Of a DNA stretch of 64,000 bases, positions 21,310-33,074 are shown piece by piece. The translations under genes and the position numbers were made by a program. Below the pieces are notes generated by a model. It was not told the DNA's origin, ran no database searches, and worked only from the letters and a program-made list of their open reading frames with translations. Origin of the DNA: Ciborinia camelliae (lineage: Eukaryota; Ascomycota; Leotiomycetes; Helotiales; Sclerotiniaceae). The first letter of the stretch is position 1, and each line of letters starts with the position of its first letter. The stretch covers positions 1,527,650 through 1,591,649 of the forward strand of contig JANPYM010000008.1 of NCBI GenBank assembly GCA_025890175.1, read 5' to 3'.

Positions 21310-22756
21310 ATGGACTCTAGGGCAGAAATATTAGATAAAATAACGATGCCTTCCAAGAGACACACTTTTGAACGAAAAATTGAGTTTTGGCAACGTGAGG
21401 AAAATTGCGGGAGATTTGCATTGGTGCTTGAAGATATTGACAAGACAATAGCTGCGTCTCGCGGGTACAGATGGGAATCCCCATCAACCATATTGAAAGA
21501 AGACATTGCGCTACGTCGCTATCGACAATTTACATCGTTATATTTGCTACAACAAGGGTTTGATGATGTTAAGGTAATGCTGGAGGAGGTGGACGCAACA
21601 AATGACCATATCATCTTTCCAGATGATCAAGAGGAGTTGATTGAGTACATCTGCCGGTAAGTTTAAAATTGCAGTTATCACCACGGTGCATACTGACAAT
21701 TTTAGATACATAACCTTTTGTGCTCAAAATAATGATGGAAATAAGAAGCCGAAACTCACGGAGCTCATTGATCTAAGCAAATACATGTGGTATTGGATAG
21801 CAGAATCTGCGTTGCCAGTCATGAAGGAGACACCCAGTCGCAAGGTCTACAATAAGCGAACCATGGAAATCATTAAATTTATAGACGAACATGGAGGGAC
21901 CGATCAAAGTGTCAAAATGAGGACATATATTGGACTACGCGAACTTAACAAATTGATCGAAGATGATGTAAGAGCTCTTTATTCTCCAATATTGCATCAC
22001 TGACAAATGCATCTACAGCTTGCAACAACAAACAATATTGAAGCTACAGAGCAACACCATGTGGCATGGTTATTTGATTATTTTTGTCGCCTTAGCCTTG
22101 GGTGTTTAGCTCTTGAATCTGATGATGATAAGGTTGAACTAGCATGGCGCAACATAAAGATCAGAAGAGGACCCGGTGAAGAGGGATTCCTGACAGGAAG
22201 AATCATCGTGGATATTGAATTAATCAATCTGGAAACCGACCACGACACTAATCACGTCTACAACATGACCATCACAAGCCCGGAGTTCAATCCAATGCTT
22301 TCTTTACCTCATAAACTTCTCACCATGTTAATTCGTCGAAAGCTTCTCGAAAACTACGACACAATAGAGTCGGTAATGAATAGTCGTGTGCACGACATTA
22401 TTCTGAAGGATGAAGCCATGAACCAACCCATTTTCCTATCCGCCAATACGCCAGAATCGCGGTTGAATGACGAGAATGGGGCGTCTATTTGGGATAGTTA
22501 TGGATACATAGAAGAAGATGTACAGGCAGATATCGACGAGAACCCAGGTCTCAAAGATTTCCGCCGCTATAGCAAGGACGATGGCTTTGAAGGAGAGCCT
22601 TCAACCGTGGCAAGTCACATAGCGGTGATGAAGGCATTGATACCACAGAGCCAAAAGAGGTTTATATCAAAAAGGAATCTGATGCTGAACCCGACGATAT
22701 TATCTACAAGCGCCTATATTCCTCGAAGCACTCAAAAAATCCAGAAAAGGACCTAG
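21310..22756 (+). CDS. Protein of unknown function, 448 aa
   Basis: Three exons, 21310-21656, 21706-21967 and 22019-22756, give 1347 nt in phase with clean GT-AG introns of 49 and 51 nt. The ATG at 21310 has a good context (ACCATGG). I do not recognise the family. The protein is hydrophilic and mixed-charge, with no signal peptide, membrane helix, Cys motif or low-complexity tract. The best-ordered stretch is in exon 3 (RIIVDIELINLETDHDTNHV followed by a helix-rich segment). The C-terminus is basic. Precise intron phases and an intact 448-codon frame argue that it is a real gene, possibly lineage-specific. Confidence 0.68.
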
Positions 22757-23334
22757 GAAACCCTTATAAAACCACGTTATGGATCGTGGCCATAAAGTGC
22801 ATCCATTATTAGAGTGTAGAGAGGACAAGCTTATAAGCTCGGGAGAATCATAAATATCCTCGGAAGGACTGGGAATTCTTTATAATTATGAGTGGTTGTT
22901 TCATACATTTGGAAATTGTTGTTGCTTGGCACTTCGCTATAGGAAGTATTCCTTGTGTACAGATGTTGAAAAGGTAGGGTTTGTAGTATGTTCTGGAACC
23001 GCTCGGCTGAGAAAATCATTTGGGGTGAAGTTATCAACATTATGACAAGATTACGTGTTCAGGATTTCCAATAGTCCGGACTGCAGTCTAAAAATAAAAG
23101 ACTTTTCAATTCTTGAATCCAAATAAAATATTCAAATTGTTTGAAATCCTGAAACATTACATTGTGATTGAATATTTATAGCTTTTGCAATTTGGAAACT
23201 TGCATCTCATCTGCCAGTCCGGATTATTGAACACCTTGCGCGTGTTGGCCTATTTTTCGCTTGGGAAAAATATCTTCAGCAGCTCGCCGACTTCTTCACT
23301 TTGAACTTTGAACAAGAAAAGCCTCTGAAATATA
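22757..23334. other. Intergenic, AT-rich
   Basis: No coding signal seen between the unknown gene and the decayed AhpD-like gene. Confidence 0.45.
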
Positions 23335-24267
23335 CCCTCTATCCCAGGCAATTATCTCCTGCACCGGTCGCCAAGCAACTTGTATCCCAACCGGCTCATT
23401 CTGCTACAGTCTTCGCGCATACTCTTACACCCTCAGCCTCGATGGAACGCAGACCCATCCTCTTGATACCCTCGAGATGGTTCACCGGCAAGACATGCAT
23501 GCCCTGGTATGCATTGGATGTATATGTATGTATGTGATGAGCTCAGGTTCTCTCTTGTTGAGAACGCCGTTAGTGTTCATACGCGATATCTCTCGTGAGC
23601 CATGCCATATCTGCTCTGCTCTGCTCTGCTCCCCATCGCGTGGATATGGTCTCCATGCGTTCTGGGCCATAGACGGACACAAGAAAATTGGTACCCCCTT
23701 TTGACGATTGTCGATATCGAGGACGGTGAATTTTCTGAGTGTCATTGGAATTTATGTAGGCCATATGTTTCTTTTCTTCCCGACATTTCTTTCCCTGTTG
23801 AATCAAATTTGCAACTAAGTTTTCCAGTAAAAGGGGTACAAATTCATGATGGAGTGAGAATAGCTTAATTTACTTCTTAAAGGTAAAATTCACATCACCA
23901 GGCTGTTCGACTGGAATCAAACCAAATAGACCTACAGTCCGGCTGACTTGGGCACCCCAACCGTCATCCACTATTTCATGAGGAATTCTCGCAAGCGTAT
24001 GTTCGCTTCACGCCTATGTTCGATTGATGAGAACTCCGTCTCATGGGTTAAGTAAATGTACAGGTCGCCGGGATAGCCAGGGGTTGATGCGCTGGCTAAA
24101 GCCGCGGCCTAGAACTGTGTTGGTTGGGTGGAAAAGTTTAGGAGGATACGGTCGGTGAATCGAAACTTACTACGACGAGGTACCAGCTGTTTGGTTTTAT
24201 GGTTGTGGGAAATTTTCTCTTGCCATTCTTTGAAGAGCTCAGGGGGGGTTTTTGTGGGACTTGTCAT
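23335..24267 (-). pseudogene. Decayed AhpD-like / carboxymuconolactone-decarboxylase-like gene
   Basis: Reading the minus strand from an ATG at 24267 (MTSPTKTPPELFKEWQEKI) gives pieces that resemble fungal AhpD-like proteins in the right order. They are AAALASASTPGYPGDLYIYL (exon after a likely intron at 24109-24170), HRREANIRLREFLMK, TVGVPKSAGL, then FLVSVYGPER followed by ADMAWLTRDIAY, and finally GIKRMG with AEGVRVCAKTVAE. The frame is interrupted by stops: TAG at 23971-23973 after LMK, TAG at 23932-23934, and TGA at 23396-23398, after the AE of VAE and before AGW. At least two of these sit where the family has Trp, so a TGG-to-TAG or TGG-to-TGA change would explain them. Frame changes are also needed between blocks, and the intron phase does not match, so the first exon is tentative. 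Family membership is from motif resemblance only. Confidence 0.68.
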
Positions 24268-25830
24268 TTTTGGAGCTGGAAATTGGGTGGGAGGTAAAAT
24301 ACTGTGTTGAAATTGCCAACGTATTATACTGACTGGTAGAGTCGAGATTGTGCATCAAATTTCGTAGACAGAATCAATTTTGGTGGTGTGATGGTCTGTC
24401 GTTTTGTAAAGTTGTTGGATCGATCGCGCAAGTGCTGCATCACAATCAAAGAATGGCACGGTTCTGGTGAAATGGATTTCTTGACTGTGGAGTATACGAT
24501 AGGAAGTTTATGGTACCTAGCCATTATACCTTAGAAGTTGTATTTTCCAACTTAGGGTTGGTTGGTTGGCTATTCGGAATCATGCCACATACTCGCATAT
24601 ATATGCCTTTGACATTTCACAGTTGAAATACCTCGCTGGGATAATTTGTTTCCTTTGTAGATGTACGGGCAGGATTGTGCGTTCTAGTGTTGGAAAGTAG
24701 AAATAAATATGCAGGTAGATATTGGTATAAGAGGAAAATCCCGCAAGGATTGCATATGTATGGCAATTTTCGATCCTGTGGGACAGGCGCTGTCTATAAC
24801 TAAGTGTGAGAGAAGAATCATGGCAAGAGGGGGGAAATTACACTACATATACGATTTTATTCCCAGCTTAGTATTGAACTCAAATGGTTGGAAAGCAACC
24901 TGACTGCTATACAGTATCATGCTTTATTTGAATTAGAAAGATGATAGTTCTAAGGGACACTTGACTCTGTCTATTGTGTGTCTCCACACAGTGAGACATG
25001 TTCGAGCAGTCGATACTACATTGACTCCCGATTGATTCAAGAGTTGACCATTTGTACGGAGTTTGTATTTTGAGTCAGATGGACCCTTCAGAGTCCCATT
25101 CCTATCGATGGGCCTGATGGTTTGGTAGGAGCTGAACTGTTCTTGCCTCCGAGTCGCATATGGCTTGTAAGGAATGATACTGGATATTATAACAGCAGTG
25201 GAGGGTATGAACTAAGAATAAAAGGTTGAGATGGGCTTCCACAGGAACAAAATACAGAGAGAACGGCGGCCCAAAATCTTAGAACCATGTGGGTTAAAAC
25301 GTCCCACAACAATTTTAAGAATTTGAGAGATGCAAAGAATATCGAGTGGTAAAGTAATAAAAAGGTGATCTTAACCACTTATATAGTACAACTCAAAATA
25401 TAACCCCGCTTCCACCCCCTAATCAAGAGATAAAAAGAGTCACTTCATCCCAGAGGTCGTCGGTTTCGGTCCACCCTCACTACTGTAGAATTGGATAGCA
25501 TAATGATAGAAAAGATGATCGAATCAGTGATCCCAGAAGTGGATAATTGGAGTCAGACACACTTGGTATATTATTATCACATGTTGGCGATGACTCCAGT
25601 ATTCTTATAGATCAATCTGATGTTAGGGTTCTCAGTAAAATGATAGGGAGAAAGGTTTTGGAGCTTACTTTGAATAGCGAGCAGGGGATAGCATCGAATT
25701 TGATAGTGGAGTTTGGGTTAAATAGTTTGACAGTGATACATGATAAGTGATGACGAAACGAAACGGGGCCATTATATTGATATATTATGAGATAAACTGA
25801 ACGAAGGTAAATAATAAGTTTAGACAAAAC
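24268..25830. other. Intergenic, no gene seen
   Basis: AT-rich. Short open frames near 24709 and 25547 have no recognisable content. Confidence 0.45.
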
Positions 25831-26196
25831 ATGTCTACCTATAATATTATCCAACTTCATTTCCTAGTAATTTGTATCGTCTCTGCGCACCCATTTCGTG
25901 CAATTCAAATTCAGAGCGAGCGGACTGGCCGTGACGCAGGTAGCTTTGAGGAAAGCAAACCCACTCCGAAAGTGGTTGAAGGAAAGAAGACGTTTCGGAG
26001 ATTCTATTTCTCCGAGTACTCGATGTCACGTTTCACGGATCACCTGAAACTAGGTATCAAGCCTCACGAACCTCATCTCACGTTGAGGAAGGCTTCATTT
26101 CGCACAAGCATCCGAAAAGGCATTTCCGCACCTCACATGCTGCGGCATAGATATTTCTTCCCAGAGCCTGTATCTTATTCGGCACCACGCGGATGA
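25831..26196 (+). CDS. Candidate small secreted protein, 121 aa
   Basis: A single frame whose first 20 or so residues look like a signal peptide (Met, polar start, then FLVICIVSA before HPFR). The rest is basic (many Arg/Lys, several His and Phe) with no Cys pair to form disulfides, which is unusual for an effector. There is no family resemblance and no intron. The region is AT-rich and next to decayed sequence, so a chance frame is quite possible. Confidence 0.3.
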   Translation: MSTYNIIQLHFLVICIVSAHPFRAIQIQSERTGRDAGSFEESKPTPKVVEGKKTFRRFYFSEYSMSRFTDHLKLGIKPHEPHLTLRKASFRTSIRKGISAPHMLRHRYFFPEPVSYSAPRG

Positions 26197-27010
26197 ATAT
26201 TCATCATAAATCATACATTTTATTTCATTTCATTCTATTCTCCTGCATTCCATTCCATTACATTTCAATTACATTTTGCTTTCCCAATTTCGGCCCTTCG
26301 GAGGAACAACAGTACCTGTAGCACCTGCCACAAACATATTTACATACCAAACAGTTTGTCAACCGACGGCATAAGTAACATCATGCAACGCAACGTGAAA
26401 AATGACAAACCTGGATGCAAGAAGCCGACCGCAGGCCCGCAGCACGAGAAGGCCATGCCATGTGACTTTCCTCTTAGAACTCTTCCATAGACCGCCAGTG
26501 CTTGGCGGGATGGATATGGGGGAACACGAGATGGGGAACACAAGATTAGATCCGGTGGGGGAAGATGAGTGATGGCGGGAAGGTGCAGAATAAGGGGTGT
26601 GGATTTAAATTGTATGACGGAAACTAGATAGGGCGGTGGAATGAAATGTGTGAAGTGTGTCTTAGTATGAAACAGAAACTTAATTGTGATGTCTATGTAG
26701 GTATTATGGGTTATGATATGACGATTCTGAGATAGGAAGGCGGGGTATTTTGGCATTAGGTAATGGGTTTGCATGAGGGGCTCCAACATCTTAAAGATTT
26801 ATGTTTGTATGTAGATACTGGTACCTATTATTCTACCGGTACATATGTACATAGGTACTGCCGAGACTCAAGAGCACCTAGGCAGGAGGGAAAATTGATG
26901 CTGAAGAAATTGAAGTAGACAACCACTCCTTGTTTCATATGTAAATTATGAAGGAATTATCCAAGGAGGAAAGAGAAATGTGTGTATTTAACAGGTATCC
27001 AAGTCCGGGT
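26197..27010. other. Intergenic, 3' side of the permease
   Basis: Repeated CATTTCATT/CATTCC words (26218-26275) and TACCTA/TAGGTA words (26820-26885). No gene is supported. Confidence 0.5.
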
Positions 27011-28748
27011 TTACCTGCCAGTGACCTTCCGCTCGTACCACCGCATTGGAAAATATGTCACGATAGTGAAAACACCACTCAGGAAAATTCCGACATCACC
27101 TCCATAAGGTCCGAATTTGGCTGCAATGGGACCTGATTGCGGTATTAGTATTTTAATAAATTTCGGGGGTTAGCGTTTATACTTACCGACATACCAGACC
27201 TGAGCCATGCCCGGTAGACCACCAGCCAAATAACCGATCAAAAGAGCCATGATAGCAGCTAAACCCCATGGTAGTTTGCCGGGCCTATCCCAAAAGTTCA
27301 ATTCGTAACCTTCTGTACGACGGAACCACTTATCCTCTATGAGGAGAATAAATGTGAAAGAAATTGTCCAGTATCCAAGGAGGGAGACAAAATCACTGAC
27401 GATGTTGGATAAGTGTGATCTACCGGCGATTGCGAGGACAGCGATGACAAGAGCGTTGGCGAATGACCAGATAAATCTTGGGATTGCATGAAAATAATGA
27501 CCAAGTAGTTGAAGGGATAGACCACTCGAGTAGTTTACCGCGACGTTGTTGCCGATAACGGAGAAAACCAGGAGGACGAGGCAGAATTTGGCAAAACGAA
27601 GAGGATGGTAACACTCCAAAAGAAGACCACCAAGTCCATGGTTCGAATATGCCTCGCTTAAAGCCGGATTTGATTGTGAAGCCACGGCCGCATTGCCTAG
27701 ACATGCACCGATAACTGTCACAAATATCGTAGGGATGGAAATTCCCATGATGGTAAGGAAGAAGATCTTCCAGCCTTTGGTATTGGCGGGGTAGTTGCAG
27801 TAGTAATCTGAGGCAATTGAGCACCATCCCGAGGCAGATGAAAAGCATACAGCGAAGAAACTTAGCCAAGAGCCAGAGAAGCCCAGACCAGATTCAGTCG
27901 ATGGAATATTTGGCTCCATCTTCGGAGCGACTTGACCAATCAAAATGCACATGAGAATGAATGTCATGATCCACGAGTATTTCTCCCATGTATGAATGAG
28001 TTTGAAGCCAAAAATTGATACCACGTAACTGATGATCGCGATAATGACAATTCCAACCGCAAGTGTCATTGTATAATCGGAGACGGCAGCCAGGATCTGA
28101 CCCACAACCACAATATTGACCACGGCAAAACCTCCACCAATAATAACATTGAGAAGCGAGCAGAGCTTTGCGCCGTAAAAACCGAAAGAGTATCGAGAAC
28201 ATGCAATAGCACGGAGACCGAGCTTAAGCTTCGTTAGCATTGTCCAAGTAACAAATTCCCAGAAAACTTACCCTTGGACCTAGAGTACCACAATACGCAG
28301 TGCAAGCGGCTCCCAAAATAGTTGCAACAATAATGGCGCCAACCGACTGACTCAAAGAGAGACCATAGATATCGGGATCCGTCCCAAGAAGGCCAACTGG
28401 TAGGGTACCGACATGACATGTGAGGGACCACCAGAGAAAGAAGACATTGAGAATCGATGGAGGTTGCTTGTCTTCTTCATGTATCCTATCAATACCCTGC
28501 GTTTCTATTCCCATTTTCTCGTCAAGCCATTCTTCACCACGTCGCAGTCTCCGCAAGAAGCCTTTTTGTTCTCGAAGTTGTCTAGCCAAAATTATCTCGT
28601 CGGATTCGCCTTCGGATTCACGACTTCCATCTGCGACCACAGCAGCACCAAGGTCTTTCTCAAGGCGGCCATTTTCCAGATCATGGGAATGTTTAATATC
28701 ATGAGCATGTTTTAGATCAGCCTGATCGCCATGAACGAAGTCTGCCAT
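27011..28748 (-). CDS. Purine-cytosine permease, NCS1/Fcy2 family
   Basis: Three exons on the minus strand: 28748-28272, 28222-27187 and 27132-27011, 1635 nt, 544 aa. The introns are 49 and 54 nt. The acidic, His-rich N-terminus (about 100 residues) is cytosolic, then about 12 hydrophobic segments follow. Family landmarks: a first membrane region with SLSQSVGAII; LGPR joined to LGLRAIACSRYSFGFYGAK across intron 1; NVIIGGGFAVVN; ASDYYCNYP; and the C-terminal PIAAKFGPYGGDVGIFLSG. It imports cytosine and purines by proton symport at the plasma membrane. I start at the ATG at 28748 (MADFVHGDQ) because the 30 residues before it look like untranslated leader. The last exon ends WYERKVTGR, like other fungal members. 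Confidence 0.92.
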
Positions 28749-31257
28749 TGCTCCAATGTCATCAATATTCAGAGACAAGATGAAAAGATAAAAACTGTCT
28801 GAGACGGGTAGGACAATCGGAGGGGGGAACACGACCAAGTTACATATGTAGGTTATGATGCAATGGAAAGCTACGGCTTGACATTCTAGAATATTAATTC
28901 AATCCATGAAGGGCGCCTCACATATCCTGTGGCGAATCAATTGAATGGGGGAACAATAGGTGTGCTGTACGAACTCCCGTCTGATAAGAACTCACGAAGC
29001 CCTGGAGATGGAACGTTTTTTTTGGTAAGCTTTTGGTGATATTCACTGGTTCGTGGACCGTGGTAGATAAGCGTCCTGGCTGGTTCCTTCTTGGCGATTC
29101 TCTATTAGGAAGGTATTTTGTGCGTAGTGGGTGGAGCAAGGTACGCCTGGAACAGAATGTGGAAATATAATATTTCTAGCGGACGCTCCGTTTCCCATAT
29201 CGAATATTCCCATATCTTTCAATAATCGGCCGAGGGGGCACAGGATAGCAGGATTCAGGAACCATGGTAAAGGTGTAGAAGGAACTAAAGAATTACCCCA
29301 GGTTGGGGTAATTATTGGATTATTTGGACATTTTGGAAGGGATTTCATCGGCGCACGCCGTTCACCACGTTTTTTTTCGGAAGAACAAATCCTTCTACTC
29401 CGTAGATTCAAACGTAAAAGGCAGGGTTCGGGAGAGAGTAGTTGCACAAAGTGTACTCCGTAAGCCACATCCAATTTTATGATATGAGAATCGTAAGAAC
29501 CTTCCTTGGAAGAACTTAGAACACACACCCACGCACATTGTTTTTGTTATTGGATCCTGAAATGAAGGGGGACGGGAAAGATACTGTACTGGTATGTGTG
29601 GAATCAATCTGGATTCTGGAGTACAATGCAATAGTTAGAAGGAAGAACCACGAAAAGGTATCATGCGGATGGCCGGAGTAACGGCTCATGTTGTGAAGAG
29701 GGAAAGAAGGGAACGAGGGAACAAAGGGAATAAGAGAACGTTCTTGTGTAATGAAACACTTGGTCGACTTGACCTATCCTGATATAAAGGTACCTCCTAC
29801 CTACTGTACCTAGTACGTACCAACCTATTAACGAGATCGTGTTTGTCAATGCAGTGACCGAAAGCTGACGTGCAAGGATTCATCTGTCCGTGCGACTTGG
29901 AGATTTGATAAGCACTAATAAGGCAAGGGAGTGGCGCGGGTGATATTCACGTGTGTGTTGTGTAACTGTCCATTAACTTTGTCTTATTTGCAGAAAGAAG
30001 AAAACGTGATGTGGAGAGCATGGCAGGCTTCATCTCAACTTCTGGAGATTCATGTTTGGATGGGAATGTGGTTGGATTGGAGCCAATACGAGCTATTTGT
30101 AACGTTACCTATAGCCATGGCGTGGTAAGGTTATCACCTTGTCATATTCCCAGCCGCTTGAACGATGTGGACACAATTCCACATCTGCCCAGACAAAAAG
30201 TATAAGACTTGTCTTCTTTAAACTTGGTTCGGAAGACCCTTTGGGGGCTAAGGAAGCTTGTCTTAAATATGGGCGTAAATGGTAAATAAACTCATAACTC
30301 AAATTCAACGACATCAAATATTCGAATAACGCGAGGTGGATGGAATTTCTGATTTGAAAAGACTTTTCAACAGCTGGAGGGAGTAGTATGAAGCTTCTCA
30401 TCCAACCTCCCCGATCTCAACTTAGCCACCGGAGCTTATACGCATCTCTTTCTACATAAACTCTCAACATGAACATTGAATTCTTGGATGCTTTAGACTT
30501 CCTAGTGGAAATTCTCTAAAAGGCTTCTGAACGGCTCCAGCTATGTGCAAATGCTTCTGTTTAAGACTCGAGTTTTCTTTTATGTTCGAACCACTTGGCT
30601 TTGACTTTTGAACCTCCCCATCAACGATCCTGCCAATCTGGGCTTAGATATATCGGTTACATATCGGCATCGTCTTTGGCGCGAGTCGACGCAACAAAAG
30701 TTTCCCGACTTCAGTTGGACTTGGACTTCCCGTCTTATATGCATCTCAATTCCAGATGTCCCCAATATCAATTTGATTAGTTTGTGCTGTTGTCATTTCA
30801 TATATAAAACTCTGGTGATCGACAAAGCGAAAAGAAAGGAGGTGAAAGGTTCATAGAGGAGGGAAACGTCGTGACGATCGTGCGAATTCCTTCAATTAAA
30901 TAAATACAATAGTTAATCATCCTATGTATGTTGCTTTACAGAACTAGGTGTGTTGTACTGAATTCAGGTTGAATTTGTGCGGTATAAATAAGTTCAGGTT
31001 TCGTTCGAGAATTGAGGTTGTTTTGTTGATATGGCAGAAAGGTGAAGAAGGAGAAGAAGAAGAAGAAAACAGCACAAAATAACACAATTAGTGAATCTGG
31101 ATCTCCTCTCGCCCGCCTCTTCTTGCGACAAGTCAAAACGACAGGGAGTCACGCGACGTGTCAAATGTCACTTTATTCTTTACCAACCTTGAGAACCTTT
31201 TGAAACGAATTGTATCAAGTCAATTATTATACCATACCATCAAGTGTATAATACACA
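28749..31257. other. 2.5-kb intergenic region
   Basis: Lies upstream of both the permease (minus) and the 2EXR gene (plus). Overlapping open frames on both strands near 29040-29530 show no family resemblance. There is a TACC-rich patch at 29790-29822 (GGTACCTCCTACCTACTGTACC). The word TGGTTCGGAAGACCCTT at 30225-30241 recurs at 58105. Confidence 0.5.
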
Positions 31258-32343
31258 ATGCGAAAACGCACCAGAGACACGGTATATTTTCAAGACCCCC
31301 CAAGAAAACGTATATGCTTGGATTTAAATCACTATTCTACGCCAGCCACCGCAACTGTTGAGATAATCGAGAACTTATTATCATTGGTCGCGGTCCAAGA
31401 GTCATTGCCAAATACTGCTGTCCAACAACACCCAAGATATTCTATAGTATGCTTCACCCTTCTTTATGTGGAAGATTCCATAATACACAACACTGACAAG
31501 GAGCAGGTCACCCATAAACGACAAACTCCCTTAGACCATTTCTATATCTTTCGCTGGCTTCCCAAGGAGCTCCAGCTTCAAATATGGGCGGCTGCTGCTA
31601 CAAGTATCGATGCACAAATCATCACAATCGAAAGCGAGCTCCATCTCTGGAAGCCACTACAGCAAATAAATCAATACCATCAGGGCATTGCATACATGCA
31701 CAACGAATCCATTTTTCTCACAGCACAATACATTGTTCCAAACATTCTCCGCGCCTGTCAAGATGCCAGACAAATAGCTTTAAAATACTACCGACCAGTC
31801 TTTGCCCGCGAAATAGGCGGCGCACCTATCTACATAGCCATCAGTGATCGGCGTACACCCGATACGCTTCTCTTCAAAAATCTCACCGCTTTACAAATGC
31901 TACGCTCACGCACGCAACACTTCCGAATCAAGAAAAATGATCTGGATTTCATTAAATCTGTCATCCTTTTCATGGATGTTCACAAGGATCCTCAAAGTCT
32001 CCGCTGGATTCCATCGTCCCTTCGAGAACTGGAAACGCTATGGATTGTAGAAGACAAGCCATGTACCTGTCCGACTCGCACCTGTAGGATGACGACAGTG
32101 ATCGGGATGAATACCGGTATCCAGTATATACTGGCCGATATGATAATCTCACAACGTGCTACCATGGACCAAATGAAGCTGATTCGTACTGGTTATAACA
32201 GGGAAATAGAAAGCGTTAGATGTTTGCATAATCCAGAATATTGTTTGACGAAATGGGGAACTCGAGTTCCAGAGACTAAAGTCGTATCTATGGATCCGTT
32301 GAAAGAGATTGCCGGCCAGGTTGTTGGGAGAAGGTATGTTTGA
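31258..32343 (+). CDS. 2EXR-domain protein
   Basis: A 361-aa single-exon frame. After a basic N-terminus (MRKRTRDTVYFQDPPRKRI) the block FYIFRWLPKELQLQIWAAAA at about residues 96-115 fits the fungal 2EXR pattern (aromatic, LP-x-E-L-x-x-x-I-W-x-x-A). It is followed by the usual bulky strand (about 120-185) and by LRACQDARQIALKYY, the equivalent of the family's L-x-V-x-R-E-S-R helix. Function of this large family in filamentous ascomycetes is unknown. A CxCxxxxC cluster (CTCPTRTC) near residue 273 is a local feature. Start: first ATG in frame. Confidence 0.8.
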   Translation: MRKRTRDTVYFQDPPRKRICLDLNHYSTPATATVEIIENLLSLVAVQESLPNTAVQQHPRYSIVCFTLLYVEDSIIHNTDKEQVTHKRQTPLDHFYIFRWLPKELQLQIWAAAATSIDAQIITIESELHLWKPLQQINQYHQGIAYMHNESIFLTAQYIVPNILRACQDARQIALKYYRPVFAREIGGAPIYIAISDRRTPDTLLFKNLTALQMLRSRTQHFRIKKNDLDFIKSVILFMDVHKDPQSLRWIPSSLRELETLWIVEDKPCTCPTRTCRMTTVIGMNTGIQYILADMIISQRATMDQMKLIRTGYNREIESVRCLHNPEYCLTKWGTRVPETKVVSMDPLKEIAGQVVGRRYV

Positions 32344-33074
32344 ACTGAGATATCTAGAGAGAATTTGGTGACTAATTGTTGAAGTGCACAATCCCGTGTT
32401 GCTCTTGAGTATCTTCACAATATTTAAAAGTATGATGCTCCTATCGCATAGGTTTGTAGACAAAGGGATTCAAGCGATCAATGGGTTGGAGGACATATTA
32501 CCAATGGGCCATTGAAAATGCCTTCGAGCATTTAGAGGTTGTATTGGGCAAAGTCGGCATCCTCATTTGTGAGAACAGTGTATGTGGTCAATCGTTATGG
32601 GAATAAATGCTATGATTATGAATAACATGGATATATGGTGATGCCACGAGAGATCATCTACTAGCAAGCACTTTTAAGCAGCAAGTCTATGCATATATTA
32701 GGCTTGGCGGTGGTTCAATCATCCATATCTTCTCTGAAGTAGTACAGTACGTATGTATGGGCACCGAAACAATATGATATTTCAATGATATCTTAAGTTT
32801 ATGAACCTCAAGTGGGTACAGAAACTAGCCTTTAATTGATGAAAACTCGCTGTATTAGTCATTTGCTGCTAATATTTGCCTTCCTCAAAGACAGTTGACC
32901 CAGACAAATTGTCATTCCCAGGGTCGATTGGATTTACATCCCCTTCATCGCGATGAAATTGTTCCAGCACCTTGCTAAGCCAACCCGGCCCTGATACCAT
33001 GATCAATCTTTCGCTTGCAATCCACATTTCCACGCTCCATACCCCCGTTCGTTGTTGCAATCCACTTTCTTATT
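32344..33074. other. Intergenic, convergent 3' ends
   Basis: Between the 2EXR gene (plus) and the zinc-finger gene (minus). No coding signal seen. Confidence 0.5.

Noticed and set aside
23881..24010. Minus-strand frame with DGWGAQVSRTVGLFGLIP
   Set aside because: It is the wrong frame of the AhpD-like relic; the family blocks lie in another frame.
29043..29528. 161-aa minus-strand frame, with a plus-strand frame opposite
   Set aside because: No domain, no intron structure, both strands open; it lies between the permease and 2EXR promoters.
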